A stretch of 64,000 bases of DNA from Kryptolebias marmoratus (Eukaryota; Chordata; Actinopteri; Cyprinodontiformes; Rivulidae), in NCBI RefSeq assembly GCF_001649575.2, contig NC_051440.1, forward strand, positions 24,333,638-24,397,637, read 5' to 3'. Of this stretch, positions 15,001 through 26,194 are shown in pieces. Under the pieces are notes generated by a model. That model was given only the letters and a program-made list of their open reading frames with translations, was not told the origin of the DNA and did no database searches. The first letter of the stretch is position 1, and each line of letters begins with the position of its first letter. Both the position numbers and the translations under genes were made by a program.

Positions 15001-18000
15001 ACACAATCAATCAACTCGGTTTTGAGCTGTGGGCGATAATAAACTATTTCTACAAAGATTGTCTCTGTTTCAGCTTCACAACTTAATGACTGAGAATCTT
15101 AATGTTTTTCACACAAATCATTTCCCAAAAAACATTTAGGTTCTTCGTCACAGGTTGTGAGTTTTATTGATTGCTCCAATGATAAAAAATAAGGTGGTTC
15201 TTTATTTTCTTACTTGCAGTAGATGGGACTAATATTTGTTTGTGTCTGTTAATTTATTATCAGTGTTGAGGCAGTGATGGAGGCTGCAGCATCATTGGGT
15301 TTAGCAGAAATGCACAGCTAAACCTAAAAACATGCATTGTGCTTTTAGAAGATATCGCAGCTTACATAATGAAAATAAAACATAAATCTTTTTGTAAACC
15401 CATGAACTTGTCTCATGAGCTACATATCTTTATCATTCTGACTACAAGGCTGAAAACAAACTTAAGTATGTTCTTCTTCTCTATTAATGATGAATATTAA
15501 GCTGGACTAATCTTCCAGGCGAGCAACACCACTTCACTATTTACATTTAAATTAAAAAGCACCTGCGTGTCAAGGTGAAGGATTTGCTTCTGTGTTCGTA
15601 ATCTGAGAACAAAAGCATCACACATCGGCTCATGACACGAGGGGGAGGGAGGAAGTGATGGTGTTCCTGAGTAATTGCTTCGTATCCCAGAAAGGTGAGT
15701 GACTGTGAGGGAGGAGGCTGTGAGTTTTTGTTACATTCCTGTATTTATTTATCCACCAGCCTCTGGGACAAAAATATACAATTTTCTTGTTTTATATTTG
15801 CATTTAAAATATTGTTTAATATTAATTATACAACTCTTTATATAGTTTTCATGTAATATGTAAGGAAAATGTAAGGATTTTCTCAGTTAAAAGTAATTTA
15901 TAGTCTTAACAACCAATAATATGATGTCTAGTTTGATGCTATTCTAATGTTTGGTGTTATTATCACAACTGAGTGCTGATGTTTGTAAGAAGTTAGATAA
16001 TTTGTTGAAATTTGATGAAATATGAGTTTCCAGGAGGGGTGTCCTGTTTTGGAACGGGATATTTTCACCACTACTATACCTCATGACTTTTAATTAAGGA
16101 ACACAAAGACTCAAAATCTCAGATAACAGTAAGAATAATCTGTGTTGAATCAGGTTTTGTCAACATTTTGTTCTTTTTGTCACATTTCCCCCAATTAGCC
16201 AAGAAAACAGCTATTTTTAAAAGTGACACAGTGGCTGAGAGCAACACAAAGAGTACATTTTAATGTTCCACGTGTTCGGTTAAAATTTAACAAAAGAGCC
16301 CTGACTAATCTGAAAATCTGACTTTGTTCCAACAATGGAACAATTCAGCTCAGCTGCTTAAAACTATTGTTCAGCTGAAAAGCGGGTTCTTAAATTGACC
16401 CCATCGACGTGACAAATGGATCCGGTGACAGAAGCTGAGATATTTGTGAAGAAAGGGCCTCCAGCAGCACCGAGCCGGTTCTGTTGTTATTGTTTTCGGG
16501 CCTTTTTCTGCTCAAACTATCAATGTAATTAAGCGTTAAAAATGCTTTCGCACTTGTGAGGTGCCGCTGGGGAATTCTCAGCCAAGGTCGGCGGGGATTA
16601 AACGTGTTGGTCAGAAAAGGAGCGTAAATGTTGTATTGATTAAGCACTGATGCCGTATTGACAGATTGTGTCGATAAAACATCAGGAGGACGAAGGAAGG
16701 CCCTCGGACTGAGGAACGACTGACTGACTGATAGATATACAGTAAAGTTTAAATGATTGTTAAAGCACTGAGCTGATCTGTGAAGTCCATTATTTAATTG
16801 TACTGGAGTGTTTGTGTCCATCTGACTGATCAGTTTAGAATAAAAAGCTTTTTAAGAGTAGCATTTATTGGCAGGAAGAGGGGCTCCCTTAAAATTACTC
16901 ATGCAATGCGATGTCAGGAAAACCAGGAAAAACAAAATCCATAAAACAAAATCCGCTCAACCCTTTTTCTCATTTCGGTGGTTCATTTGTTTCTCACATT
17001 AAAAATTTGTGGCCAGATGCCAGCAACCACGTGTCTTTGTTTACATACAGAAACAGCAGAAATAGGTCAACAATGGAGGCGTCTATGGAAGCGCCGTCTG
17101 ATATGGAAAAATCCAGCAACTTTGATGTAATGGTATGTATTTACTCCCATAATTGTTGAGTAAAAATGCAGATAAAAGCACTTTGTTTAGATATATTAGT
17201 TATATATTAATATATTTGGAAAACTACTACAGTAAACTATTTCAAACAGCACCATTTGATATAGTTTAGGGTAACTTTTTTATGTTTGATTTCATAGTTT
17301 GCATGCCTCCAAAAGAATCTGGAATATTAAAATACATGACTGACATCTTATAAACAAGTTAAATACTATATTATAATTTGATTCATTGAAGTGATTCTCT
17401 TCTTGTCAATCTTAAACATATTGATAGTTTAATGTTTATGTGATTAATCATCAAATAAAATTATGAAATGAGCTGAATTTCACACGTACAGAAAGTAAAA
17501 AGAAACCCCAAATTTTCCATTTTTACTAGTGTGTGACAAAGGAAACTAATCTGCAATCAGTTTTTCTCATTAATAATAATATTAATAATATTTTTGCTTT
17601 AAAAATATGGTTACATGCAAGTGGTAGAATAGGTTTCTTCTGTTATTTCTGCTTTCTTAGGGTCATTCTAGTGAAAACCTGACATCATCTGCAGCCTGTG
17701 GTTCCTCCCTGCGTGAGACATCTTGTTCACACATTTCATCAGCCAAAACAGCAAAGTTAAAGTGGAGAGAAGTTGTTGTAAAACTGTGAATGAATGATTC
17801 AAAAATCCTCTAATCTGCTGAAATCCAAGATTGAAGCAGGAGGCATTTAATGCATCCTGTTCGGGAGTGTTTGACCTCCACCTGCATCGACGGGTGGGAG
17901 GAAGAGGACATTTCCCCGCTGCAGCTTTCTGAACGTGTGTGTCTTTAAATGTGTATTAAAGGATGCAATCTCGAGGCAAGGCATGCAACCAGAGTACAAA

Positions 18001-21000
18001 TGCAACCGCAGTGCTCTCGGTGGTTTGAGTCGTGATTAACATTAACTCGCATCTTTTAACATCTGAAAAGAGTCTGATCAGCACGCAGACACACACTCAC
18101 ACACCTCTGCATTACCACCGATCATTGTGTTGACACGCCGTTCTCCCTCGTGAAGAAGATTTGAAATTTTTTCTCCCTCCCATTTTTCCTTTTAGCGTCT
18201 CCTTCACAAACACTTCAAGGGCAAACAGAGAGGAGGCACCTGTAGCCTGCCTGATTAACAGACACTTTATTTAAAAACCAAAAGGATTTGGTCTACAGCA
18301 GCGAGAAGAATAAAACATTCTGTGCATGTAGGTGCATCCCTCCTAAGGGGAAATTTGCTTCAGTGGTTCTGCAGAACTAAGTTCAGAGCTGACAAGGTTT
18401 ACGCTGAAATACTAAGAATTTGATCAGGTCTAAGCATCTGTTAAAGGAAGAAATGCTAGCTAAACTGCTGTAAGAAGGAGATAATGTACTATAACAACAT
18501 GTAACAGCTTTAGGGAGTGGAAATGAAGCTTTTCGATCAGGGAGATACCAAACGTCTCAGAGACAGACATCTGGATTCGTAAGAAGAATTCAGAGCAGTT
18601 AAATTTATATTAAAATCATGATATCTCAAAGATCCTTTTCCTGAAGTTTTTAAGCAAAGCAAATAGTGACCTCAGTGCTGCTCATACTGTAACTTTGTTA
18701 ATTAAAGGCCTAGCATTCCTTCAAGGAATGTGAAGCACCTGCTGCCTCGCCTGCCAGAGGTTTGGATGAAGATCACCTTGTGTTGACAAATTAAGAAGCT
18801 GCAGCAGTTTTGGTTGAACCTCTAAAATAACATTATGTCAATCACATGTGATATTGCAATCTCTGAAATATGGAAATATGTTAAATATTTTTGCAGGATC
18901 TAGAGACAAACATACACAAGCAAAAACATTTTCACTTTCCACCTTTGCTGGCAGGCAGTCAGGAAGACTTGACCAGCGGGGCAGGATGATGCAGAAAGAA
19001 AACCTGAAAATGTTTAGAATTCATTATTCCTCATAGTGCAGACAGTTTTAAACCCCCTGGCAGTGACGATGTGAAGCTCTGCGCTTTTTTTTGGACAGAT
19101 GACAAGTGTATTCCCTCTGGAGCTGTTTGCAGCAGGCGTTCCGTTGAGCCACCTCAGTGAAACCAGCGAGGACCCAGGATTGTGTGACACAGCTCAGCTG
19201 CAGCCAAGCTTCCAGAAAAAAAACCCACACACCCTCAAAAATCCCATTCAGCAACAAGCATTTGACGTGTAGATGGATGATAAGTGGTAAAACTTGCATC
19301 AGATCCTTCATTAAAGCATTAACGGCGTGACATTTTACTGAGCGCGGCCTACATCAGATTGTATCTCGTAACCAATTACGGCACAGAAACCAAGAAGACA
19401 GATGCCAGACTGAAGCTTCAGCTTTTCTCACGTTCAGTTCTGTCCTCCTCCTTCTCCTCCTCTGATGATTCACTTTTTACCTAAATACATTTTGCATGTC
19501 CTAACAGATGAATTATTTTCCTTTGGTGACAAGTTTTTCTTCAAATTTCATCCCTTTCTTCCTCCTGCTTTTCCTTTTTTGAACTAAACTGACCAGTCCA
19601 ACAACCTCACAACAAAGCAGCCACGAAAGGTGATTGTTTTTTCATCAAATTAGAAACAAAATCATGGATTTTTTTTGTGGTTTTTATCCATTAAAGTGCA
19701 CTGAATGCAAAGCTCCTCCCAGCATCATTCGTTGCAACCAAACTGTAAAACGCTGAAAGCACTGAGGTAATAAAAGAGCACCTTGATGAGGCTATTTTAT
19801 GTCCCTTTTAGGGTCATTTTGCATCAGTTTATGGATCTATTGGGGTTTTTGTAGCTGCTTGTTATCACTTTTCATATTTTTATGTCAATTTCCAGTCATT
19901 CAAAATTTCCTTGAGGGTTTTTGTGTCTTAGTGTGGCACTTTTAAATGTTTTTCTACTTGTTTGTCTTTTTAAGCTGTATTTTCGTGATGTTTTATACAT
20001 TTTTGTGGCAGCTTAACGTCTTTCTGTACGCAAGTTGTCGCTTTTCAGATTAAGTTGCCTCATTTTTATAAACTCACTGTAATTCCATTTCTTTGTTGCT
20101 GTTTTGTGTTGTGATCATTTTGTTTTGGATGTTTATGTAAAAGAACACAATTTGTGTCTTCTATACTGCTACTTTTAACTTCCACCTAGCCTTGTGCTAC
20201 GTTTAGCTTTTAGCTTTTGATAACTTTTAGCCAGTGTTCGGCTCCTTTCAGATTTTAGCTAGTGTTCAGCTTTAACAACTCAGTTTTAGCTTCTTTTTCA
20301 AGTTCCAGCAAAATCATCCAGCGCCCATCATTCACTCTGTAAATACAGCAAATACATTTTCTCTAGTTAATGTTTAATTTTTCCTGTTATGCAGATATTC
20401 TGCAGCTGTTTTAGGTTGAAAACCGGTTTGATTAGTTAAATTTTCCCTAACTGTTGCTTTTTTTCTATGACTTTCCACATTTATTTGTATCTTTTAAATA
20501 ATATTTATAATAATTTATGCCTTTTTGGAGCTGAATTATGTTTATTTCAGGTCATTTGGTGTGTTTTTGTAGCTCTTTTCCATCTTTTTATATCTCTCTC
20601 TTCGTTCTTTCTAACTCTTTTGTGTCTCTTTCTGTTTTCTGTCTTCTTGGATTTGTTTTATGTCAATTTCCTGTTGTTTTACTTGCCTTTATGGCTGTTT
20701 TATTTCTATTTTTAAAGAGGGTTGGAGGCAGGCAGGGAACAAAACCACAGCAAGAACTTCAGCTTCCATCATTTGAATAAGCTGATGGTGAAACAGGTAT
20801 GGTTTTTGCATTTTATTTTAGGATTACAGGATCTTCAGAAGTCTTTGGGTTAACCTGGAGATCTCAGCTCATCAAACAACCTTAACTCGGCTGCAGTCCA
20901 ACTTTAAATCAAAGAAGAAATTTCCCCATTAACACAGCTTCTTTCTGCAGATATTTGCTGAAGGCCTCTGTGTTCAGCTTTAATATTGAACATATGCACC

Positions 21001-24000
21001 TTCCTCAATTTTTTCCAATTTTCCACTGACTCCTTCCTCCTCGAGCCTCGTTATCTGCCCCCACTGATATAAAAGCACATCAGAGAGTTGCTAGGCAATG
21101 CAGGAAGGGTAAAAACAGCTGAGATGTTGACGTCTGACTTGCTGTCGTCCTGCTGTGAGTCGGTCAGGACTTTGGTAATGAGAGCCCGGGGACTTGGCTG
21201 AACCTGTTGTTCATAATATTCCTCAATCACTTTATTCTGAGCGTTTCAGTTGATGTGATTGCAACAAACACAGCTGCAGCCATGTTGTTAAAGCCAGATT
21301 TCTGAGGTTAAAAAGTTGAGTGTTTACCCCGAGTCATGTGGATTTAAATAACTTGATTACATGCAAATTTACGGGCAACTTGCACCACTGGTTGATATCA
21401 GATTCTCAGTTTTGTGGCCATAACTTCTTGTTTCAATATTAACTCATTCGGTTTATTTTGTCAAGTAATTAAAACAAGTTTATCTTGTTTGATAGTAATC
21501 TAAAAAAGTGCATACCCTAATATTTAACTTGTTTCTTCATTTGCCAGAGAGGCAAGAGTTATAATAATGTTTTTGCCCAAATTTGTGTGTGTGTATGTGT
21601 TGAAGCGTAAGCAAAATATCTCATAAACCACTGGATAGATTTTAATGAAACTTGCAGAAATAATCAAAAAAATGTGCAGCTAACTGATTAAAGTTTGGAA
21701 TCAACCTGATTCAAAGTGGCCGCCACAGCCAACTGACCTTAATCTCCACAGAAATGTCTGTAACTCAGCCAATTTTACAGATGTTGAGCTAATATTTGGT
21801 GTGGTAGTAGCTGGGAGTCGTCCTCAACACATGTTTTGAGCATTAACACATCTCCTGAGATCTTGCATGAGATTGTGCATGAAGTTATTTACAAATTTTG
21901 ACCAAAACTCCGTCCCTTCTCATCATAAGATGATTTTAAAACTCGGTGTTCCTTCAATGAATGCTAGGCCTTTTGATTTATGAAGCAAACTCATTTAAAA
22001 ATGCCATTTCTTGTATTTGTTTCTTCTCTTTTTGGTTTTCCACATTAACTTTGAGGGGTCAGCAGAAGTCCAACAACCAAAAGATCAGCTAAGGTTACCC
22101 ATCCCGTGGGTTACAGGTGCGTTCACTCAAAAACAGAGACATATTGTGGGCAGGAGGTAATCTGACGATTAGCAGGAGGGAACAAGTTCTCAGCCTCTAT
22201 CCTCCCATCCCTGCATGACCCTCCTCCATCCCTCCCGCCCTCCTTCCACTCTAATCGCAGGCCTAATTGACTCAGCCAGATTTGGCAACAGGCTTATTAG
22301 TGTCATTTCACAGAACAAGGACTGACCTCTGCAGATGGTGGCAGTCAGCATGGAGCGCACCTTTTAAAGCCATGTTTTCTAATGTATATGCAGACACATC
22401 TTTTTGACTGAAGGTCTCTTTAATGGTGACTCTCAGCAGAACCAGCAGGTAAACAAGATGCAGGCTCCACTGGAAAAAAGATTTTGCCAGCCCTGATGTC
22501 ACCCTATTTGCAGGCTAGTCAAATTATTTGTCTACATTTTTGCACAATGTTGGAAGTCAAGGACATCTTCACAGAACTTAGAGTCTATCCTAACTCCCTG
22601 CTTTAACATTTGCACACCATCCTCTTGAATTTTAAAATGGTTTTACACACCAACAAATCTGGAAATATCTCCAGGAGAGACTGTTTTAAGACCTCAACTT
22701 AAAAGTGTCAATACAATCAAGTGAATGTGAGTCTTCACTGAATCCAAGGAAAACATGAAGTTGCTGAAAAATAACACTTAGCTAAGTACTGTTTCATGTC
22801 AAAGTAAAACTTCAGTAAAACAAAATATACGCCCCCCCCTGATGGAACCTCATGCCACACCTTTGCCACCCAAAGAAAAAAATCTCTAGATTTGAAGTTC
22901 TTCAAGAGATGCAGGAAAGTTTGCTGATACTCTTCTGTTGGAGAAGGAAAAACCCATAAAGGTCACTGAAATAACCATGAAACTGCTGTTTGGTATCATG
23001 AACATGGAGCACAGAAAGGGAGCCTAGAAAGAAATTACAGATAAATATGTTAAAGATAAGGACTTTAAGACAATCTCCAAGCAGCTAGTGACTTCTGCTG
23101 CAGCTAATATTCAGAGGTTTCAGGTCCAAAGGACTGTAGCCAACCTCCCTGGGTGTGGTCACAAGAGAAAAACTGATGGCAAAATAAAAAGACAGATAAT
23201 ATGAAGGGTAACAAAAGAGAGATCAGAGGTAAACTCCAAGGTCAAGGGTCATGAGTGTCAGATGGTGCATCTGACACTGATTGTGCACCCAAAGTGGACT
23301 TCATGGAAGACAGGCGAGGAGGACACCAAATTATAAAAAAGTGAGACTGGAATTAGTCGAAATGCACACTGACAAGCCACAAAGCTTCTGGGAGAATGTC
23401 CTTTTGGACAAATGAGACAAAACTGGAGCCTTTTGGCAAAAAGTCCCATCAACTCTATGTCCACAGACCCAAACAAGAACCAAATAGAAGAACCCTGAAC
23501 CTACAGGGGAACATGTTCTTGTCCTGCTTTGCTGCTTCTGACACAGGCTGCCTTGAATCTGTTCAGGGTGCAGTGAAATCTTAAGACTACCAAGGCTTTC
23601 CGGGGTGAAATATGCTGCCCAGGGTCAGAAAGCTTGGGCTCAGTCGCAGGTCATGGGTCCTCCAACAGGATAATGACCCAAAACACCAAGAATGGTTCAA
23701 ACCTCTGAGCCCTGATCTAAATCCTGTTAAACATCTGTGGAAGGGGCTGAAACATCTGGAGCAGGAACCCTTCAAACCTGGAGTGGGCCGAAATACCTGA
23801 GGACAGGTGCAGAAGTCTCAGCGAGGCTGACAGAAATCACAAAATATGAAGTTATTGTTGAGGCCAGTTTCATTAGTTTGTTTGTTTTTTATAAATCTGC
23901 TGAACCAAAATTCATAAGCACTAATTTCCGTTAGTTGATTTTATTTTTTATATTTTTCTAATTATTACTTTAGTCAGTTTCAGGTTATTTCAGTGGTCAT

Positions 24001-24551
24001 TGTGTTTTTTTTTCTTTCTTTAACAAAAGAGTCCAAACAAATGGATCCGTGTCTGTAGGTGTCTGGAGTCTGTGGGGGTTTTTGTGTGATGATTAATCCC
24101 TCAGGCTGAAGCAGCCAGCTGGGTGTGAGCGCGTGTTTGTGCAGCAGATCTTACCGCTGTGCGCGCCGAACCAGCGGGGCGCGATATGCAGGGGCAAGGT
24201 GTCAGCCAGCGACCCCCGGGACCCCAGATACAGCACCCCGTCCGTGTGATGCCCTCCGCCCCCACCGTCCTGGTAGCCGGTGCCGTGGGGGGCCGCGGTG
24301 GTGCCCCCGGACCCCCCTCCGGCTCGATCCGAGTCCGTCCCTCTGGGGGTGTAGAACCCGAAGGGCACGGCGGGACTGTGGTCGATGCCAATCCCGGCCA
24401 CGGAGCTCACCGAGCGGCTCCGCAGGCCCATGGTGGTGCCGCTCGGCCGGTAGTGGCCGAAGTGGGCCGAGGGTGGCACCGCGCTGTCATCCGAAGAGAC
24501 GCCGGGGAAAGCACCCCGGGGCCGCCCCGCCGTGCTCTGCTTTCCCCCCAT
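47..24551 (-). CDS. znrf1: znrf1, E3 ubiquitin-protein ligase (5' part: coding exons 1 and 2)
   Basis: ZNRF1 is a membrane-associated E3 ubiquitin ligase with a zinc finger and a C-terminal RING. Coding exon 1 is complement(24155..24551), 132 codons plus one base. It starts MGGKQST, where Gly2 fits the N-myristoylation signal of this family. It continues with the family segments [26 protein letters not shown] and [10 protein letters not shown] and ends CACAGCG|gtaag. Exon 2 is complement(47..142), preceded by an AG acceptor. It encodes [16 protein letters not shown] plus [14 protein letters not shown], the zinc finger, and ends AACG|gtaag. Both junctions are phase 1, so the exons join in frame. 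Later exons with the RING lie beyond position 1. The start ATG is chosen by the myristoylation motif; the frame upstream is open but shows no family similarity. The intervening 24-kb intron contains no other exon I can recognise. Identity as znrf1 rather than znrf2 rests on the whole N-terminal match and the ldhd neighbour. Confidence 0.95.
990..1262 (-). repeat. interspersed family A, copy 1
   Basis: Minus-strand copy of the family A element. It shares GTTAGCAAAACATCTCATGA at the left and the blocks TGGAGTCAACCCAATTCAAG and GATGGCTGCCACAGCC further right. It is truncated relative to the copies at 21.6 and 52.0 kb. An internal short duplication of the TTCAAGATGGCTG block is present. Confidence 0.8.
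1738..2015 (+). repeat. interspersed family A, copy 2
   Basis: Plus-strand copy carrying the family landmarks in order: AAGATCATCTTATG, GACTCTCAGTTACTACCACA, CATCTTGAATTGGGTTGGCT and TCATGAGATATTTTGCTAAC. Confidence 0.8.
2545..2640 (+). repeat. possible old interspersed repeat fragment
   Basis: ATGCCCTTCCTGATGCAACC and the following G+C-richer stretch to 2640 resemble a dispersed teleost repeat usually reading ATGCCCTTCCTGACGCAACC. No termini are visible. Confidence 0.4.
3308..3665 (+). repeat. interspersed family A, copy 3 (nearly full length)
   Basis: Starts at GAAGGAATGCATGTCGCCCG and continues through GAAATGATGAAGCTGTAGCT, the GACTCTCAGCTACTACCAGA block, GTTGACTCCGGAAG, TACTTTCTGAAAGTTTCATT and the AACACAGGCAAAAACATTAA tail. 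One of the better preserved copies. Confidence 0.82.
5372..6036. mobile_element. family B non-autonomous DNA element, about 665 bp, with terminal inverted repeats
   Basis: The left end TATCTCACTGGACTGTAACC plus GTTGGCAACTAGTTGG and the right end (CCAACTAGTCTCCAACAGTT plus GCAGCTCAGTGAGATG) are inverted copies over about 36 bases. The interior has no transposase frame. It shares TTTTAAACGTGTTCAAAAAG-type A+T-rich sequence and AGTGTTCTCCAGTAGATTAA with the copy at 40.3-40.8 kb. Superfamily not assigned because a target duplication is not clear. Confidence 0.7.
7085..7420 (+). repeat. polypurine-rich tract
   Basis: Almost continuous A/G sequence (for example GAAGAGGAAGAGGAGGAGGA) over about 330 bases on the plus strand. 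Strand-asymmetric purine tracts can form triplexes, but no function is implied here. Confidence 0.7.
8450..8650 (+). repeat. T-rich degenerate TTTTGTGTC tandem repeat
   Basis: Recurring TTTTGTGTT / TTGTGTCGTTT / TTTTGTGCATTTTG units without a fixed period. Related stretches occur at about 12930-13200, 13440-13690, 19800-20160 and 20540-20715, all in znrf1 intron 1 and all T-rich on the plus strand. Long frames across them are low-complexity and not genes. Confidence 0.6.
10190..10345. repeat. family B terminal fragment
   Basis: GGATCTCACTGAGCTGCGAC plus TGTTTGAGATTAGTTGGTGG is the family B terminus; the stretch to about 10345 follows the interior weakly. No second terminus is seen. A further fragment lies at about 50240-50340 (CACTCAGTGAGACTGCAAAG and AACTAGTTTCCAACAGTGAG). 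Confidence 0.55.
12180..12455 (+). repeat. interspersed family A, copy 4
   Basis: Carries GCCTTTCATGACAGAGTTTT, GATTAAGATCATCTC, TTGAATTGGGTTGACTC, TGAAAGTTTCATTAAAATCA and ATGAGATATTTTGCTAA in family order; the first part of the element is shortened. Confidence 0.8.
14672..15008 (+). repeat. interspersed family A, copy 5
   Basis: Begins AAAGGAATGCATATCACCCG and CTGCCTTTCATGTCAGCATT, passes ATTTGAGCTGAATATCGGTA and GATGTACATCCAATGATTAC, and ends TTCATGAGATATTTTGCTAA with a CAAACAAACAC tail. Confidence 0.82.
18708..18965 (+). repeat. interspersed family A, copy 6, with palindromic 5' end
   Basis: The element starts with GCCTAGCATTCCTTCAAGGA, in which CATTCCTTCAAGGAATG is a perfect hairpin. 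It then reads GATGAAGATCACCTTGTGTT and jumps by deletion to the ACAAGCAAAAACATTTTCAC tail. It shows best what the 5' terminus of the family looks like. Confidence 0.75.
20185..20310 (+). repeat. short degenerate TTTTAGC minisatellite
   Basis: Units such as TTTAGCTTTTAGCTTTTGAT, TTTTAGCCAGTGTTCGGCTC and TTTTAGCTAGTGTTCAGCTT in tandem; same unit as the arrays at 43.4 and 57.8 kb. Confidence 0.6.
21560..21978 (-). repeat. interspersed family A, copy 7 (nearly full length)
   Basis: Minus-strand copy from the tail (21560, GTTTTTGCCC) through AGCAAAATATCTCATAAACC, TGGAATCAACCTGATTCAAA, TGGTAGTAGCTGGGAGTCGT and CCCTTCTCATCATAAGATGA to the hairpin end TTCCTTCAATGAATGCTAGG at 21978. With the copy at 52.0 kb it defines a full length of roughly 400-420 bp. 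Confidence 0.85.
22860..23870 (+). mobile_element. Tc1-type transposon relic, inactivated
   Basis: Broken frames read as a Tc1/mariner transposase in order. Around 23040-23200 is the DNA-binding part (DFKTISKQL, then TVANLPGCG plus KRKTDG). Around 23390-23440 is the first catalytic block, reading FWTNETK where FWTDETK is expected. Around 23655-23760 are [11 protein letters not shown] and [11 protein letters not shown]. The frame changes several times and contains stops. The first catalytic Asp reads Asn and the final catalytic Glu (PIEHLW) reads Lys, so the copy is dead even apart from its stops. Terminal inverted repeats were not located with confidence, so the ends are approximate. Confidence 0.85.
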
Positions 24552-25400
24552 CCGAAGTGGGAGAGGGGACGGGTGGGGGGTGGTTCTGGGTGGAAACAGG
24601 AGGGGGCTCGGCTCGATCCGCAAAGGGTCGAGAGAGCCCAGATCAGGCTGTCGCCCCCCCTCCCCTCGGTCCTGTCTGTCTGTCTGTCCGTGTGTCTCAG
24701 CAGCAGGCTCGTCAGCTCTGACTCTCCGCAGACGCAACAGTCCGTTTCCCCGCTGAGCCGAACATGAGCCGGAACCCGAGCCAGCCCTGACGTCTGGACC
24801 CACCTCACAGACAACAAAATAAAACCTAAACACAGGAGGGGGGAGGAGAAGGGGGGCGGAGGGGAGCTGAATGAAATCCCAGCGCGCGGGTAAACAGATG
24901 CGCGCACCGCTCCCCGCGCAGTCCGTCCCAGGTGGGCTTTAACACGGCTGGATCATCGCAGCACGCGCTGATCCCGCCCGGTCCGGAGCTCGGCAGCACC
25001 GCAGCGGTCCCTGCGCGGCTCGCGGCTCATCTGATCTCACACATCGTGACAACTGTTGCTGTCTGTCTGACCGACGCGGGGAAAAGACGCTCTGTCTTGG
25101 AGAGAAGTGACGTCGTCGCGCCTCGCTCCGTCCGTCTGTCCGTCCGTCCGTCTGTCTGTCTGTCCGCTCCGGTGGGCTCCGAACAGCGATCCTTCCCCCC
25201 CCCCCTCCCCCGGAGATCGGGGTCAGAGTGAAGCCTCTCCCCTGTCCGGTCCGGTCCGGTCCGTTCTGCTGCTGCTGCTCCTGGACGGACGATCTGCGCG
25301 CTCAATGCGCAAACTCGGATCAGAAACGCAGACAGGAGACGGCGCAGCGACAAGACTCCGCTTTAATTCCTCAGCATGGGATTGGCCTGGATTCTTCTGG
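23900..25400. promoter_or_regulatory. CpG-island-like promoter region of znrf1
   Basis: From about 24.15 to 25.35 kb base composition switches abruptly from A+T-rich to strongly G+C-rich with many CpG dinucleotides. It covers coding exon 1 of znrf1 and about 0.8 kb upstream of its ATG at 24551. It contains C-tracts (25196-25210), TCTG/TCCG short tandem runs (24674-24697, 25130-25167) and a G-tract (25401-25410). This is typical of a vertebrate CpG-island promoter. The transcription start is not resolvable from sequence. Several long open frames on both strands here reflect base composition, not genes. Confidence 0.75.
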
Positions 25401-25734
25401 TGGGGGGGGGGGATCCGTTGGATTATCTGTGGGAGCATTTAAGGATCATTTCTGGCAGGTGTGCTGAGACCCTGCAGGTACCTGAAGGAGTGGAAAAAAC
25501 AAATAGAAACTCATTATTTTGTACAAAAATCTAATTAAAGTTATAATTATTATTGTTGTTGAGTCAACAGGTTTTCTCCCCCCACTCTGTTCTGTTTCAT
25601 TAGAGAGTAAACAATTAGTGATTAAAATGTGCAGAAACTTTACTCAGCTATAGTGAGCAGTCAAACATGGTTCTTTTCACAGATATCCTTCAGTATTTTA
25701 TTTAATAATAAACATTAATGATACAGACTTGGAT

Positions 25735-26160
25735 AAATCATAGGTTCCATTCTGCAATATTAAAAAACACAACTGATGTAACTGAAGCCAGAAAGCTCAA
25801 CAACATGCATTTTGGTGAACTCCTGGTTTTCTGCTTACAGTGGAGCCTCCTGGGTCTCATTCCATGATTCAAAATGTGACAAATGGTGTGATCAGAAAGT
25901 GAGGCATTTGACCTTAGATTCATCTTAAACACTTTTAGATGATTCCTTCCCATCCGACCCATTTCTTCTTGCATCCACGTCCTGGAAGGTTGGCTACAGT
26001 CTTGTGAACCTTCTACTTTTCATTAATCTTGTAGCTGTGGTCAGAGGAACATGAAGCTGCTTGGAGATGATCTTGTAGTCTTCACCTTTTGCATGGATGT
26101 CTATAATCTTGGTCTCAGTACCCAGGGGCTGTTTGTTCCCTTTAAATAGATTGAATGGCT
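25735..26160 (-). mobile_element. Tc1-type transposon relic, 5' part
   Basis: On the minus strand 26150 to about 25990 reads IIDIHAKGEDYKIISKQLHV and further on VANLPGRGC, the helix-turn-helix region of a Tc1-type transposase. It is followed down to about 25740 by degenerate sequence resembling the second DNA-binding half (RPRR, CKQK). Frame breaks and stops are present and the catalytic half is missing. It lies upstream of the znrf1 CpG island and is in opposite orientation to the relic at 22.9-23.9 kb. Confidence 0.75.
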
Positions 26161-26194
26161 GATGGAAAACTTGAAGGACTTGTTACCCTCTTCA

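Larger units (their letters stand above)
143..24154 (-). other. znrf1 intron 1 (24 kb), repeat-filled, no further exon recognised
   Basis: The span between znrf1 exons 1 and 2 is bounded by a GT donor at 24154-24153 and an AG acceptor at 144-143. Reading both strands I see only short chance frames, T-rich simple sequence, polypurine tracts, CA repeats, a Tc1-type relic and several copies of two interspersed elements listed separately. Long first introns of regulatory genes often hold enhancers, but I cannot identify any from a single sequence. Confidence 0.85.

Noticed and set aside
16390..16821. 143-codon minus-strand frame
   Set aside because: No recognisable domain, no splice context and lies in the znrf1 intron; the length is within chance for this much sequence.
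16911..17159. 82-codon plus-strand frame ending near a GTATGT donor-like site, with [20 protein letters not shown]
   Set aside because: Looks slightly exon-like, but there is no partner exon and no family match; possibly a relic of a mobile-element first exon, not supportable.
24093..25467. Many long overlapping frames on both strands around the G+C-rich region
   Set aside because: Only the frame of znrf1 exon 1 (complement 24155-24551) matches a protein; the others are effects of high G+C content and lack splice or family support.
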